Origin: Mycobacteriaceae bacterium
Lineage (GTDB): Bacteria; Actinomycetota; Actinomycetes; Mycobacteriales; Mycobacteriaceae
Direction: 5' to 3'
NCBI GenBank assembly: GCA_019245755.1
Contig: JAFARC010000033.1
Coordinates: 1 to 64,000 of the forward strand
Length of the DNA stretch: 64,000 bases
The position numbers and the translations under genes were made by a program. Position 1 is the first letter of the stretch; each line of letters starts with the position of its first letter. This document shows positions 53,079-61,027 of this stretch, piece by piece. The notes under the pieces are model-generated. The model ran no database searches. It saw only the letters and a program-made list of their open reading frames with translations, and was not told the origin of the DNA.

Positions 53079-54346
53079 GCCAGCACGGCCGTCACCAGCA
53101 GTTCGTCTTCCTCGGGCGCGACGGTGCGCAGGTCCAGCAGGTACCGGCCCGCCTCGAGCCTGCCGACTACCGGCGGGGTGCCGGTGCGCAGCCGGCCGGC
53201 GTAGGACTCGGGCAGGCTCACCCCGGCGCTGGGCAGTTCCACGCCCGGCGCCCCGCCCCCGCCGATGACCGCGACGCAGTCCACCGCGCGCGTGTCGGGC
53301 AGCCGCGCGGCGAGCCGCTGCGCACGGGCGCGCAGCTCGGTCACGTCTGCGGTCAGCGCCTGGGCCACCGGCGGCGCAGGTCCGGCCACGGTCGCTTCCA
53401 GCGCGGCGAGGGTGAGCTTGTCCACGCGCAAGGCCCGCGCGGCGGGATGCCGCCGCAGCCGCTCGATCATGCCGGCCTCGCCGAACAGCAGGCCCGCCTG
53501 CGGCCCGCCGAGCAGCTTGTCGCCGCTGGCGGTGACGAGATCGGCGCCGTCGCGCAGTGTGGTCGTCGCGTCGGGCTCGCCGGGCAGCACCGGGTGCGGG
53601 GTCAGCAGCCCGGAGCCGATGTCGACCACCAGCGGGACGTCCAGCTGCGCCAACTCGGCGACCGTGACCGCCGACGTGAACCCGGTGACCTGAAAGTTCG
53701 ACGGGTGGACCTTCAGGACAAAGCCGGTGTCCGGTCCGATCGCCTCGGCGTAGTCGCGCAGGCCGGTTCGGTTGGTCGTTCCCACCTCCCGGATGCGCGA
53801 CCCGGTCGATTCGAGCAGCTCGGGAATGCGGAATCCGTCGCCGATTTCGATCAGCTCGCCGCGGCTGAGCACGATTTCCTTGCCGGGCGCCAGGGTGATG
53901 GCGGTCAGCAGCAGCGCGGCGGCGTTGTTGTTCACCACGTGCACGCCCCCCGCGGCCGGCACCGCCCCGGCGAGCGCGGCCAGCGCGCCCCGGCCGCGGC
54001 GGGCGCGGCGGCCGGTGGTCAGGTCGAACTCGACGTCGGTGGCACGGCCGGCGGTGACCACCGCGTCGAGCGCGGCCGCTGACAGCGGTGCACGGCCGAG
54101 GTTTGTGTGCACGACGACGCCGGTGGCGTTGACGACGGGCCGCAGGCTCGCCGCGTTGACCGGCAGCGCGGCGACGGCGTGCTCGGCGACCTGCTCCGGC
54201 TCGATCTCCCCGGCGCGCGCCCGTTGCTGCGCCTCGGCGATCACGGACTTCACCAGCGCCCGGCCCAGCAGGCGCTGAGCCTCGGCCAGGCGGGGATGGG
54301 CGAGCAGCACGTCGGTGCGGGGTACCCGCCGCCGCCGATCAGCCAT
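53066..54346 (-). CDS. selA: L-seryl-tRNA(Sec) selenium transferase
   Basis: This 426-residue PLP enzyme converts seryl-tRNA(Sec) to selenocysteyl-tRNA(Sec) using selenophosphate. The PLP lysine is Lys277 in ASGDKLLGGPQAG. The N-terminal helical region and VVNATGVVVHTNLGRAPL are family hallmarks. It starts at ATG 54346, 21 nt after the mature end of the tRNA(Sec) gene, so both may be on the same transcript. SelD, across the gap, supplies the selenophosphate. Confidence 0.95.
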   Translation of the reverse strand: MADRRRRVPRTDVLLAHPRLAEAQRLLGRALVKSVIAEAQQRARAGEIEPEQVAEHAVAALPVNAASLRPVVNATGVVVHTNLGRAPLSAAALDAVVTAGRATDVEFDLTTGRRARRGRGALAALAGAVPAAGGVHVVNNNAAALLLTAITLAPGKEIVLSRGELIEIGDGFRIPELLESTGSRIREVGTTNRTGLRDYAEAIGPDTGFVLKVHPSNFQVTGFTSAVTVAELAQLDVPLVVDIGSGLLTPHPVLPGEPDATTTLRDGADLVTASGDKLLGGPQAGLLFGEAGMIERLRRHPAARALRVDKLTLAALEATVAGPAPPVAQALTADVTELRARAQRLAARLPDTRAVDCVAVIGGGGAPGVELPSAGVSLPESYAGRLRTGTPPVVGRLEAGRYLLDLRTVAPEEDELLVTAVLACLS

Positions 54347-54366
54347 CTCAGATCCCCGCAGCGTTG

Positions 54367-54458
54367 CGGAGGCGGACGGGAATCGAACCCGCCAGCGACA
54401 GGATCTGCCGCTCCACGGTTTTGAAGACCGCGCCGGTCACCAGACCGGACACGCCTCC
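54367..54458 (-). tRNA. selC: tRNA-Sec (anticodon TCA)
   Basis: On the minus strand a 92-nt tRNA reads GGAGGCG at the 5' acceptor and CGCCTCC plus discriminator G at the 3' end. The anticodon loop CTTCAAA gives anticodon TCA for UGA. The D-arm has an extended stem (CCGGT...ACCGG), a long variable arm is present (GCGGCAG...CTGTCGC, one G-U type pair), and the T-loop is GGGTTCGATTCCC. These are the marks of tRNA(Sec). The eighth acceptor pair appears mismatched (T against C). A mature CCA is not fully encoded. It is directly upstream of selA. Confidence 0.93.
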
Positions 54459-54519
54459 CGGGACCATGGCGAACATCATGGCAAGCCTTCCGGCGCCGGG
54501 CGAATCCGGTGGGTGCAGC

Positions 54520-55521
54520 ATGAGTCCCATGGCCTACCGACTGACCCAGTACGCCCACGGGGGCGGCTGCGCGTGCAAGATTCCACCCGGCGAGCTGGAG
54601 GACGTGATCCGCGGGCTGAGCCGGGCCGCGCCGCGGGATCCGGCCGGCGAGCTGCTGGTTGGGCTGGAATGCGGCGACGACGCGGCCGCAGTGCGCATCC
54701 CGGGCGGCCCGGCGCTGATCGTGACGACCGACTTTTTCACCCCCGTGGTGGATGACGCGTACGACTGGGGCCGGATCGCGGCCACCAACGCACTTTCCGA
54801 CGTGTACGCGATGGGCGGGCGGCCGGTGGTTGCGGTCAACCTGCTGGGGTGGCCGCGCGAGGTGCTGCCGTTCGAGCTCGCGGCCGAGACGCTGCGCGGC
54901 GGGCTGGATGTGTGCGGCGGCGCTGGGTGCCATCTCGCTGGCGGGCACAGCGTCGACGATCCGGAACCCAAGTATGGGCTGGCGGTGACCGCAACGGCAG
55001 ACCCTGACCGGTTGCTGCGCAACGACAAGGGCAAGCCGGGCACGCCGCTGTCGCTGACCAAGCCACTTGGGATCGGCGTGCTCAACGCCCGGCACAAGGC
55101 CACCGGGGAGCGCTTCCCCGAGGCGATTGAAGCGATGACCACGCTCAACGCCGCTGCGGCCGTGGCGGCGCTGGCGGCGGGCGTCGAGTGCGCCACGGAC
55201 ATCACGGGTTTCGGGCTGTTGGGCCACCTGCACAAGCTGGCGCGGGCCAGCGGCGTCACGGCCGTGATCGACTCGACGGCGGTGCCCTACCTGGATGGTG
55301 CGCGGGAGGCGCTGGCGGCCGGCTACGTCAGCGGCGGCACCCGGCGCAACCTGGAGTGGGTGGCCCCGCATGTCGACCTGTCGGCGATCGCTGAACCGGA
55401 GGCGCTTCTGCTTGCCGACGCGCAAACCTCCGGCGGGCTGCTGATCGCGGGCGAGATCCCCGGCGCTGCCGTCATCGGAGAGCTCGTCCCACGCCGTCAG
55501 CACACGATCGTGGTGCGTTGA
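54520..55521 (+). CDS. selD: Selenide, water dikinase (selenophosphate synthase)
   Basis: This is a 333-residue AIR-synthase-fold enzyme making selenophosphate from selenide and ATP. The start at ATG 54520 gives MSPMAYRLTQYAHGGGCACK, placing Cys17 and Lys20 exactly where E. coli SelD has them, so this copy uses Cys rather than Sec. DDAAAV, TTDFF and AGGHSVDDPEPKYG metal/ATP segments are present. The open frame continues upstream through the tRNA gene but is not coding. It is divergent from selC-selA-selB. Confidence 0.94.
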   Translation: MSPMAYRLTQYAHGGGCACKIPPGELEDVIRGLSRAAPRDPAGELLVGLECGDDAAAVRIPGGPALIVTTDFFTPVVDDAYDWGRIAATNALSDVYAMGGRPVVAVNLLGWPREVLPFELAAETLRGGLDVCGGAGCHLAGGHSVDDPEPKYGLAVTATADPDRLLRNDKGKPGTPLSLTKPLGIGVLNARHKATGERFPEAIEAMTTLNAAAAVAALAAGVECATDITGFGLLGHLHKLARASGVTAVIDSTAVPYLDGAREALAAGYVSGGTRRNLEWVAPHVDLSAIAEPEALLLADAQTSGGLLIAGEIPGAAVIGELVPRRQHTIVVR

Positions 55522-55639
55522 GGTTCTGCGCTGAGGTCATGGTCCACCCGCCGAACGCCTCGCAAAAGTCATGTGCGCAGCGCGATCCGCTGCAATGATC
55601 AATCACCGCAGCCGCCCGACACGCGAGGAGCCGGTACAG

Positions 55640-57121
55640 ATGAATAACCCCCGCCGGGTGGCCGCCGTCGTGGCATTCTGCGTACTGGCCTGGTGGGTGT
55701 CACCGCCGCCGTCGCCTTCGGCAGCCCCCGCGGACATCGCACGCGGCACCCAGGTTTTCCAGCGCGCGCAACTACTGAACGTCGATAGCGGCACGGCGCA
55801 TGCCGCCCGCGCGAAAGCAGCCGACACAATGGCTGCCGATCGCGCCATTCTGCCCGCGCTGTTGCAACAGCCGGCGCCCAAACTCACCTTCGACGGCACC
55901 CAGCTCTCGCAGCTCAGTGCGCTGATCGCGACGGCCGGCCCGGCGCACATCACGGTGACCAGCCGGACGTTGCAAGCCGACGCGCCGCTGACCATAACGG
56001 GGCAGAACGTGACGGTCGACTTCTCCGGTGCAGCGATCGAGGCCGGCGCCCAAGCTCCGGTCTGGCTGGTCAAAGTCATGCACGCACGCGGCGTCGCGGT
56101 CCTGAACGCGAAGGTCAACGGCGGCGCAAACGGGTTTCTTGTCGACGGTGGATCCAATATCGCCCTCGACGGCAACGATGTCGGCGGCCTGACCGAAAAC
56201 GGCATCGTGGTCACGGGTTCGTCCTCGAGCTTGTTCATCCACGCCAATCGTCTGCATGACCTGGGGCGCGCCGGCATCATGCTCGATGGTCCGGTCAAAG
56301 CGGCGTCGCTCGAGGGCAATGCGATAGACAATCTGCTCGGTCCCTCGAATTGGGATGCCGGGATTCTGCTGACCAGCCGCGGCGGTGACATCGGAGCCGA
56401 TCCGGACACCTTTTTCCTGCCGGATCATTATTGGGTCGTCCATCAGCCGCTGGTCCAGCGCCTGGCGAATCCCACCCAAAATGTGATCACCGCCAACTCC
56501 ATCCGCAACGGTCTCTCCTCGGGTATCTACAATGACGGTGCCGTCGCGAACGTGTTCCTCGACAACCGGATCGAGGGCAATTCGAAAGAGGGCATCTGCT
56601 TCGACAACGGCGCCACCGCAAATGTCTTCTCCGGTAATCAGGTCACCAACAACGGCAATCGCTGGGGACAGTCGGATACCGATCTTGCGCTGGACTCCGT
56701 GCTCGACGTCGGCCGGGCGCCCGATGGCACCTCGATGGCCAAACTGCCCGGCATCTCGCTGGATAATGCCATCTACAACGACGTTTCGGGCAACGATGTC
56801 AGCGGGAATTTCGGTGGCGGCGTGAAGCTGGTACGCACCGGGATGTCCAACACGATCAGCCAGAACGTCATCGTCGACAACAGCCCCGTCGAGACCGATA
56901 GGTTTCATTTCTTCGGTGTCGAGCTCGGCGCCGCCCCGCCCGACCCGTCCGTCGCCGATCTGGATTTCGTGCCGTCATCCGGCAACACGATTTCCGGCAA
57001 TGCCATTCACGGCAAGCATTACTCGGGCATCTTTGTCGCGCCCGGCGCTGCGCGAAACGATCTGTCCGGTAACGACATCGTCGGCGCGGAGGCCTTCCCG
57101 GTTGAATCCGCGAGCGCATAG
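55640..57121 (+). CDS. Exported right-handed parallel beta-helix protein
   Basis: This is a 493-residue protein with a signal peptide (hydrophobic VAAVVAFCVLAWWVSPPPSPSAAPA), a 100-residue linker and then about 14 irregular NxI/NxF-rich coils from about residue 120 to the end (GNDVGGLTENGIVV, NAIDNLLG, NVFLDNRIEGNS, NTISGNAIHGKH). This is a pectate-lyase/NosD-like beta-helix. No catalytic Asp cluster is certain. It may process or bind a polysaccharide at the cell surface. ATG 55640 follows GAGGAG. It is convergent in neither direction and looks monocistronic. Confidence 0.8.
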   Translation: MNNPRRVAAVVAFCVLAWWVSPPPSPSAAPADIARGTQVFQRAQLLNVDSGTAHAARAKAADTMAADRAILPALLQQPAPKLTFDGTQLSQLSALIATAGPAHITVTSRTLQADAPLTITGQNVTVDFSGAAIEAGAQAPVWLVKVMHARGVAVLNAKVNGGANGFLVDGGSNIALDGNDVGGLTENGIVVTGSSSSLFIHANRLHDLGRAGIMLDGPVKAASLEGNAIDNLLGPSNWDAGILLTSRGGDIGADPDTFFLPDHYWVVHQPLVQRLANPTQNVITANSIRNGLSSGIYNDGAVANVFLDNRIEGNSKEGICFDNGATANVFSGNQVTNNGNRWGQSDTDLALDSVLDVGRAPDGTSMAKLPGISLDNAIYNDVSGNDVSGNFGGGVKLVRTGMSNTISQNVIVDNSPVETDRFHFFGVELGAAPPDPSVADLDFVPSSGNTISGNAIHGKHYSGIFVAPGAARNDLSGNDIVGAEAFPVESASA

Positions 57122-57569
57122 CCGCCGATCCAGTCCTTGTCCCACGCCTGCATGTCAGGACGGTCCCACTTCCCGGGCATGGTCCCCGTGAAATTGGCAT
57201 AGAGTTTGCTCTGCGAGACGCATAGTCGCCATTACGGGTGCAGCTCGCCCGTCCACGGGTGTAACTGTGTCACAGCTATTTGATGTTGTTTCACATGAAA
57301 TCAGTTATTGTTGCCAGCGAAATAACCGCATGCTGGCGCCGTTGGTGCGGCCGCGCCGCCCCGTCCTGCCGCCTAGGCTCACGCCTGCTGTGCCGACCTG
57401 TTCAGGCTCGCCCAGCCCCGCTTTCCCTGCCGTGAAGTTTAGGATTGGACATTTTTGCTCGTTCGTTAACTGCGCCGCAGCGATTGGAGTACCGTTTTGT
57501 TTGCTGAGCTCCGAGGTGCAATACATATGTTTCGGCGCGACGGGGCTTGACCAAAAGGGAGGTTAACGA
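57122..57569. other. Unusual AT-richer intergenic region with short palindromes
   Basis: No convincing protein gene is seen in these 448 bases. The sequence from about 57187 is clearly less GC-rich than its surroundings. It contains CTGTG-T-CACAG (57265-57275), the palindrome TTTCACATGAAA (57289-57300) and GTTATT/AATAAC arms (57304-57326). An open frame at 57267-57566 is not credible as protein. The last part is the leader of the micropeptide at 57570, so these may be its regulatory sites. Confidence 0.5.
57554..57562 (+). promoter_or_regulatory. Strong Shine-Dalgarno for the His-rich micropeptide
   Basis: AAAGGGAGG precedes ATG 57570 by 7 nt. It is among the strongest ribosome sites in the window and is the main reason to treat the small frame as coding. 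Confidence 0.6.
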
Positions 57570-57692
57570 ATGAATACCAGCGGCAACTGCTTCGATCATC
57601 TCCTCGATCACTGGCTACACGGGCATGACGGCGGCGATCACGTCGACGACCACTTCGGACACGTGTACGCACACGTCTTCCACCACGTGTAG
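57570..57692 (+). CDS. 40-residue histidine-rich peptide, unknown function
   Basis: ATG 57570 to TAG 57692 encodes 40 residues with 10 His, 6 Asp and one Cys (for example DHWLHGHDGGDHVDDH and HVFHHV). It is too short for common gene finders. The strong Shine-Dalgarno supports translation. His/Asp-rich peptides often bind Zn, Ni, Cu or Co, so metal handling is a guess. No signal peptide is visible. It is followed after 28 bp by the convergent methyltransferase gene. No named homologue is recognised; it may be a leader peptide. Confidence 0.5.
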   Translation: MNTSGNCFDHLLDHWLHGHDGGDHVDDHFGHVYAHVFHHV

Positions 57693-57720
57693 GCAGCAGG
57701 TTCAGTTCTGTCGCAGGCCT

Positions 57721-58311
57721 TCACCACACACCGGGCAGCAAACGACGACGGGTGCCGGCGAAGCGCCGGTAGTCGTCGCCGAGTTGCGCGACTAGGGCAC
57801 GTTCCTCGGATCGGATGCGCACGATCAGCCCAACTGTCGGCAGCAGCAGCATTGCTGCCAGGGCCGCCCAGTTGGTCAACGCCAGGCCCAGACCGACGTT
57901 GTACATGATGAGCCCGGTATATGAGGGATGGCGCACCCAGCGGTACGGGCCACTGTCGACGACGGTGTGATTGCGGTGGACCCGGACATCGACGGTGAAG
58001 AATCGGCCCAATGTGAGGATTGACCAGTCGCGAATGAAGATGCCGGCAGCCATCAACCCGACACCTACTCCGAAGGCCGGCCAGATCCCGACGACAAAGT
58101 CCGCCCGGTGCCACTGCGCCAGCCCGAAGGTGACAATCTGGCCTCCCACCTCGCAAACGTTGACCATTAGGACACCACCGCGCTCGGCCCTGGTGCCGTT
58201 GCGGTTCATCCGGCTGCGAAATTGCGTCGCCCACTCCCCTAGACAGAACAGGCCGAACAGCACCCAGAATGCGATGTTTGGCCCTGTCATCAGGTACGGC
58301 GGTGTAGGCAT
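57721..58311 (-). CDS. Membrane methyltransferase of the ICMT/NnrU-like family
   Basis: This is a 196-residue membrane protein with about five hydrophobic segments. The C-terminal fingerprint reads GPYRWVRHPSYTGL, then RIRSEERAL, ending LGDDYRRF...RRRLLPGVW, which is the S-adenosylmethionine-binding pattern of isoprenylcysteine carboxyl methyltransferase-type enzymes. In bacteria such proteins methylate lipids or quinone-like compounds; the substrate here is unknown. ATG 58311 is clean and no neighbour shares its operon. Confidence 0.82.
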   Translation of the reverse strand: MPTPPYLMTGPNIAFWVLFGLFCLGEWATQFRSRMNRNGTRAERGGVLMVNVCEVGGQIVTFGLAQWHRADFVVGIWPAFGVGVGLMAAGIFIRDWSILTLGRFFTVDVRVHRNHTVVDSGPYRWVRHPSYTGLIMYNVGLGLALTNWAALAAMLLLPTVGLIVRIRSEERALVAQLGDDYRRFAGTRRRLLPGVW

Positions 58312-58490
58312 GTCGATAGGTATAGCACCGTGCAGTTGTACTCGCGCTGGCTTGCTGCAAGCGTTGCTCCGATCGGGCGGTGGCCCTACGGCGCCGACAG
58401 GTTTCTGCCAGCAATCGCCAACCGTTCCGCCATCACTGGAGGCTAAAGTTGGGATTGCGACCAGACACAGTGGGTCGAGACAGGAGGCCG

Positions 58491-58526
58491 TTGAAGATGG
58501 CGTTGAGGATGGCGTTGAAGATGGCG
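58491..58526 (+). repeat. 12-bp repeat in three copies over the start codon
   Basis: TTGAAGATGGCG, TTGAGGATGGCG and TTGAAGATGGCG lie in tandem, giving three in-frame ATGs (58497, 58509, 58521) within 24 nt. Copy-number change would lengthen the N-terminus or move the start relative to the Shine-Dalgarno AGGAGG at 58482. Confidence 0.8.
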
Positions 58527-58811
58527 ATCCTTAAAAGCCGGCTAGTGCGGGGGGCCTACGCGGCTGCATTCGCGGCGGCGGTCGTCGTCGCCCCTGCGGC
58601 CGGGCTCTCCGTAACGGCGCAGTCGCGCACCGTCGCGGACCCGTGTACGCAGGTCAACACCAACGGCTCGGTCGCGTTGCAGTGCGGGGCAGGCGCAACG
58701 CCAGGTATTGGCGGTTACGGCGGTTACGGCGGCGGCTGCACTACCCCGTACGGCACCTACCAGAACTGCATAGTTCAGCAAGGTGGTTTCCCGCCCGCGA
58801 GCCGTAGGTAA
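58497..58811 (+). CDS. Small exported Gly-rich protein
   Basis: This 104-residue protein begins at ATG 58497 (MALRMALKMAI...), followed by a signal-type hydrophobic segment ending near LSVTAQS. The mature part has Cys pairs (DPCTQVN, LQCGAG, GGCTTP, NCIVQQ) and a short GGYGGYGGG stretch, echoing the exported protein at 38092. The function is unknown. The start could be any of three repeated ATGs. Confidence 0.72.
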   Translation: MALRMALKMAILKSRLVRGAYAAAFAAAVVVAPAAGLSVTAQSRTVADPCTQVNTNGSVALQCGAGATPGIGGYGGYGGGCTTPYGTYQNCIVQQGGFPPASRR

Positions 58812-58861
58812 GAGCCGCTGTCGACGGCGCGATCCGCGCGGCGATGGTCCCGCGGTGGCGA

Positions 58862-59284
58862 CTAGCTCGTCAAACTGTCCCATAGCTGGCTCACGAGTGC
58901 GCGTGCGGTGTCGGCGGCATCCTCACAGTGTTTGTGCACGTTGATTTCAATCGACTTCCCGACGGCCAGTTTGGCGAGGTTCTTTGCTACGACCCAGTTC
59001 TTGAGGTACCGCGCCGCTACCGCCTCGCCGACCTTCGGAAAGATGTCTTCCGCCAGGGTGCATATCGCACTCCTGAACCCGGTCCAAGCGCTTTCTGGCG
59101 GTGCCGTTGGCGGTAACTCCCATTGGCTACTCCCCGACGGTGCCGAATACCACTCCTGCGTGCTCAGGAACTGCTGCATATCGTCAGTGAGCTCGGGTGG
59201 CGACCAGAGGTCGGCGGATGCCACACCGCAGCCGAAGAACGCCGCCATGAACAGGATCGCCACCGAGATCGCAACCGTACGCAT
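58862..59284 (-). CDS. Exported protein, unknown function
   Basis: This is a 140-residue protein with a signal sequence (MRTVAISVAILFMAAFFGCGVASADL). The Cys in FFGCG precedes the cleavage site and could be a weak lipobox, but the motif is poor. The mature part has two more Cys (AICTLAED and KHCEDAAD) and is mostly helical. I recognise no domain. ATG 59284 is preferred over the upstream TTG. Confidence 0.72.
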   Translation of the reverse strand: MRTVAISVAILFMAAFFGCGVASADLWSPPELTDDMQQFLSTQEWYSAPSGSSQWELPPTAPPESAWTGFRSAICTLAEDIFPKVGEAVAARYLKNWVVAKNLAKLAVGKSIEINVHKHCEDAADTARALVSQLWDSLTS

Positions 59285-59445
59285 CAACAACCCCTGTTTG
59301 CCGGAGTCTCACCGATGAGTGAATCCGAGGTCGGTAGATTCACACAGCCACGCGCGGCGACGCGAGAGTAGGCAACTACTCGAGGTTCGTGTCAGCCGCG
59401 TCGGCCGGCGACGATCCTGGCGTGGAACGCCCACCGCAGAAACGG

Positions 59446-59530
59446 TGCGGGCGGAGGGACTCGAACCCTCACGCTCTCACGAGCACCGGCACCTAAAGCC
59501 GGCATGTCTGCCTGATTCCATCACGCCCGC
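59446..59530 (-). tRNA. tRNA-Leu (anticodon TAG)
   Basis: On the minus strand an 85-nt tRNA has acceptor GCGGGCG paired with CGCCCGC, anticodon stem CCGGC/GCCGG, loop TTTAGGT with anticodon TAG, a long variable arm and the T-arm GGGTTCGAGTCCC. These features fit tRNA-Leu. It sits between the exported protein genes and the conserved block; tRNA genes are common integration sites, but no attachment repeat is obvious. Confidence 0.92.
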
Positions 59531-59586
59531 GGCCTGGCGATCCTACCGCTATCGGTCCGGGATTAGCCGCGCGACTGACGGCGTGC

Positions 59587-60066
59587 GTGAGCGAAAGACC
59601 CGTGTCGCGGTACCGTCGTGAGGTGCCCACTACCCGGCGTCGGAGCCAGGATGGTCTTGGCACGGGCGCTCATCGCCGGCCCGCGCTCATCGCGTTGGTC
59701 GTGTTCACCGCGCTCGCGTGTCTGGCACTGGGCTGGTGGCAGTGGCAGCGCTTCGAGTCGGCAACCGGCACCGGCCAGAACCTGGGGTACGCGCTGCAGT
59801 GGCCGCTGTTCGCCGCGTTCGTGGTCTACGCGTACCGCAAGTTCGTCCGGTACGAGCAGGAGCCACCGCCGCCCCACAAACCCGGCGCGCTCACTGAGAT
59901 CCCGGCCGGCTTGCTGCCCGAACGCCCGTCGGCTGATGTCCCCGAGCCCGAGGATCCCGCGCTGCGCGAGTACAACGCCTACCTCGCCGAACTCGCCAAA
60001 CTCGCCGAACTCGCCGAACTCGCCAAAAAGGACAGTCCCCCGGACCACGACAGGACCACGGCATGA
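59587..60066 (+). CDS. LprD-like membrane protein (Rv1343c-type)
   Basis: This is a 159-residue protein with a basic N-terminus, two membrane spans (ALIALVVFTALACLALGWWQW and ALQWPLFAAFVVYAY) and a soluble C-terminal tail. It corresponds by position to Rv1343c (LprD), although no lipobox is seen here. The tail holds LAE/LAK units encoded by five 9-bp repeats. GTG 59587 is the only plausible start. The stop overlaps the next gene (ATGA). Confidence 0.75.
   Translation: MSERPVSRYRREVPTTRRRSQDGLGTGAHRRPALIALVVFTALACLALGWWQWQRFESATGTGQNLGYALQWPLFAAFVVYAYRKFVRYEQEPPPPHKPGALTEIPAGLLPERPSADVPEPEDPALREYNAYLAELAKLAELAELAKKDSPPDHDRTTA
59983..60027 (+). repeat. 9-bp tandem repeat, five units
   Basis: Five consecutive units of CTCGCC(G/A)AA encode LAE-LAK-LAE-LAE-LAK, a charged amphipathic helix. 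Units 1, 3 and 4 are identical, as are 2 and 5. Confidence 0.85.
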
Positions 60067-60410
60067 GCCCGGAAACCGCCCCGGTCACCACCCAGCCCAC
60101 GCCCAAGATTCGCGCCGCGCTGCTGGCGTACCGGGTGATGGCGTGGGCGACCGGCATCTGGCTGATCGCGCTGTGCTACGAGATCGTCGTGCACTATGTG
60201 GTCAAGGTGGATAACCCGCCGACCTGGATCGGCGTGGTGCACGGCTGGGTGTACTTCGCGTATTTGCTGGCGACGCTGAACCTGGCGGTGCGGGTGCGGT
60301 GGCCGATCCTGAAGACGGTCGGCACGCTGCTGGCCGGCACGATCCCGCTGCTGGGCGTCATCGTCGAGCACTACCGCACCAGGGAACTAAAGGCCCGGTT
60401 CAGTTTGTGA
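60063..60410 (+). CDS. DUF3817 membrane protein (Rv1342c-like)
   Basis: This is a 115-residue integral membrane protein with about three spans (MAWATGIWLIALCYEI, VYFAYLLATLNLAVRV, ILKTVGTLLAGTIPLLG). It is conserved beside rdgB and rph in mycobacteria, but its role is unknown. ATG 60063 overlaps the upstream stop by 4 bp. It is convergent with rdgB, 14 bp apart. Confidence 0.85.
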   Translation: MSPETAPVTTQPTPKIRAALLAYRVMAWATGIWLIALCYEIVVHYVVKVDNPPTWIGVVHGWVYFAYLLATLNLAVRVRWPILKTVGTLLAGTIPLLGVIVEHYRTRELKARFSL

Positions 60411-60424
60411 TCGCCTTGCGTATT

Positions 60425-61027
60425 TTATTTAACGATCCGGCGTAGCGACGGCATCAACTGCGCCAGGGCACGTCCCCGATGGGACATCGCATCTTTTTCT
60501 GCGGGGCTCAGCTGCGCGGCCGTGCGATCCATGCCCTCGGGGACGAACAGCGGGTCATAGCCGAATCCGCCGTCACCGCTGGGTGCCCCGGCGATCGAAC
60601 CGGGCCACTGGCCGCGCACCACGGTCTGAAAGTCGGCGGTCACCAGCGCGCAGGCGGACACGAACGCCGCCCCCCGCCGTTGCGACGGCACGTCATGCAG
60701 CTGCGCCAGCAACAACGCATTGTTGGCGGCGTCGTCGCCGTGGCGCCCGGCCCACCGCGCGGACAGCACACCGGGCATCCCGTTGAGCGCGTCGACGGCG
60801 AGGCCCGAGTCGTCGGCGACCGAGGCCAGCCCGGTGGCGGCGAACGCTTCGCGGGCCTTGGCCAGCGCATTGTCTTCGAAGGTCGCTCCGGTCTCCGGCG
60901 ACTCTTCGAACGGCTCTACGTCGTCGAGGCAGACCAGTGCGATGTCCGGCAGCCCGGCCGCGTCGAGCATCCGCCGCATCTCCGCCATCTTTTTGCGGTT
61001 GCGGCTGGCCACCAGCAGCCGCGTCAA
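60425..61027 (-). CDS. rdgB: dITP/XTP pyrophosphatase (RdgB/HAM1)
   Basis: This 200-residue HAM1-family enzyme removes dITP, XTP and other damaged purine nucleotides. LVASRNRKK (phosphate-binding), the FEDNALAKA motif, [12 protein letters not shown] and the C-terminal GGFGYDPLF and SHRGRAL segments are all intact. It starts with the unusual TTG 61027, which overlaps the rph stop (TTGA), so the two are coupled. It corresponds to Rv1341. Confidence 0.93.
   Translation of the reverse strand: MTRLLVASRNRKKMAEMRRMLDAAGLPDIALVCLDDVEPFEESPETGATFEDNALAKAREAFAATGLASVADDSGLAVDALNGMPGVLSARWAGRHGDDAANNALLLAQLHDVPSQRRGAAFVSACALVTADFQTVVRGQWPGSIAGAPSGDGGFGYDPLFVPEGMDRTAAQLSPAEKDAMSHRGRALAQLMPSLRRIVK

Noticed and set aside
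54364..54519. A longer N-terminus for SelD running through the tRNA gene
   Set aside because: This stretch is the tRNA(Sec) gene on the other strand, and ATG 54520 places Cys17 and Lys20 correctly.
57267..57566. A 99-codon frame in the AT-rich gap
   Set aside because: No ribosome-binding site, no family resemblance and it ends just before the credible micropeptide start.
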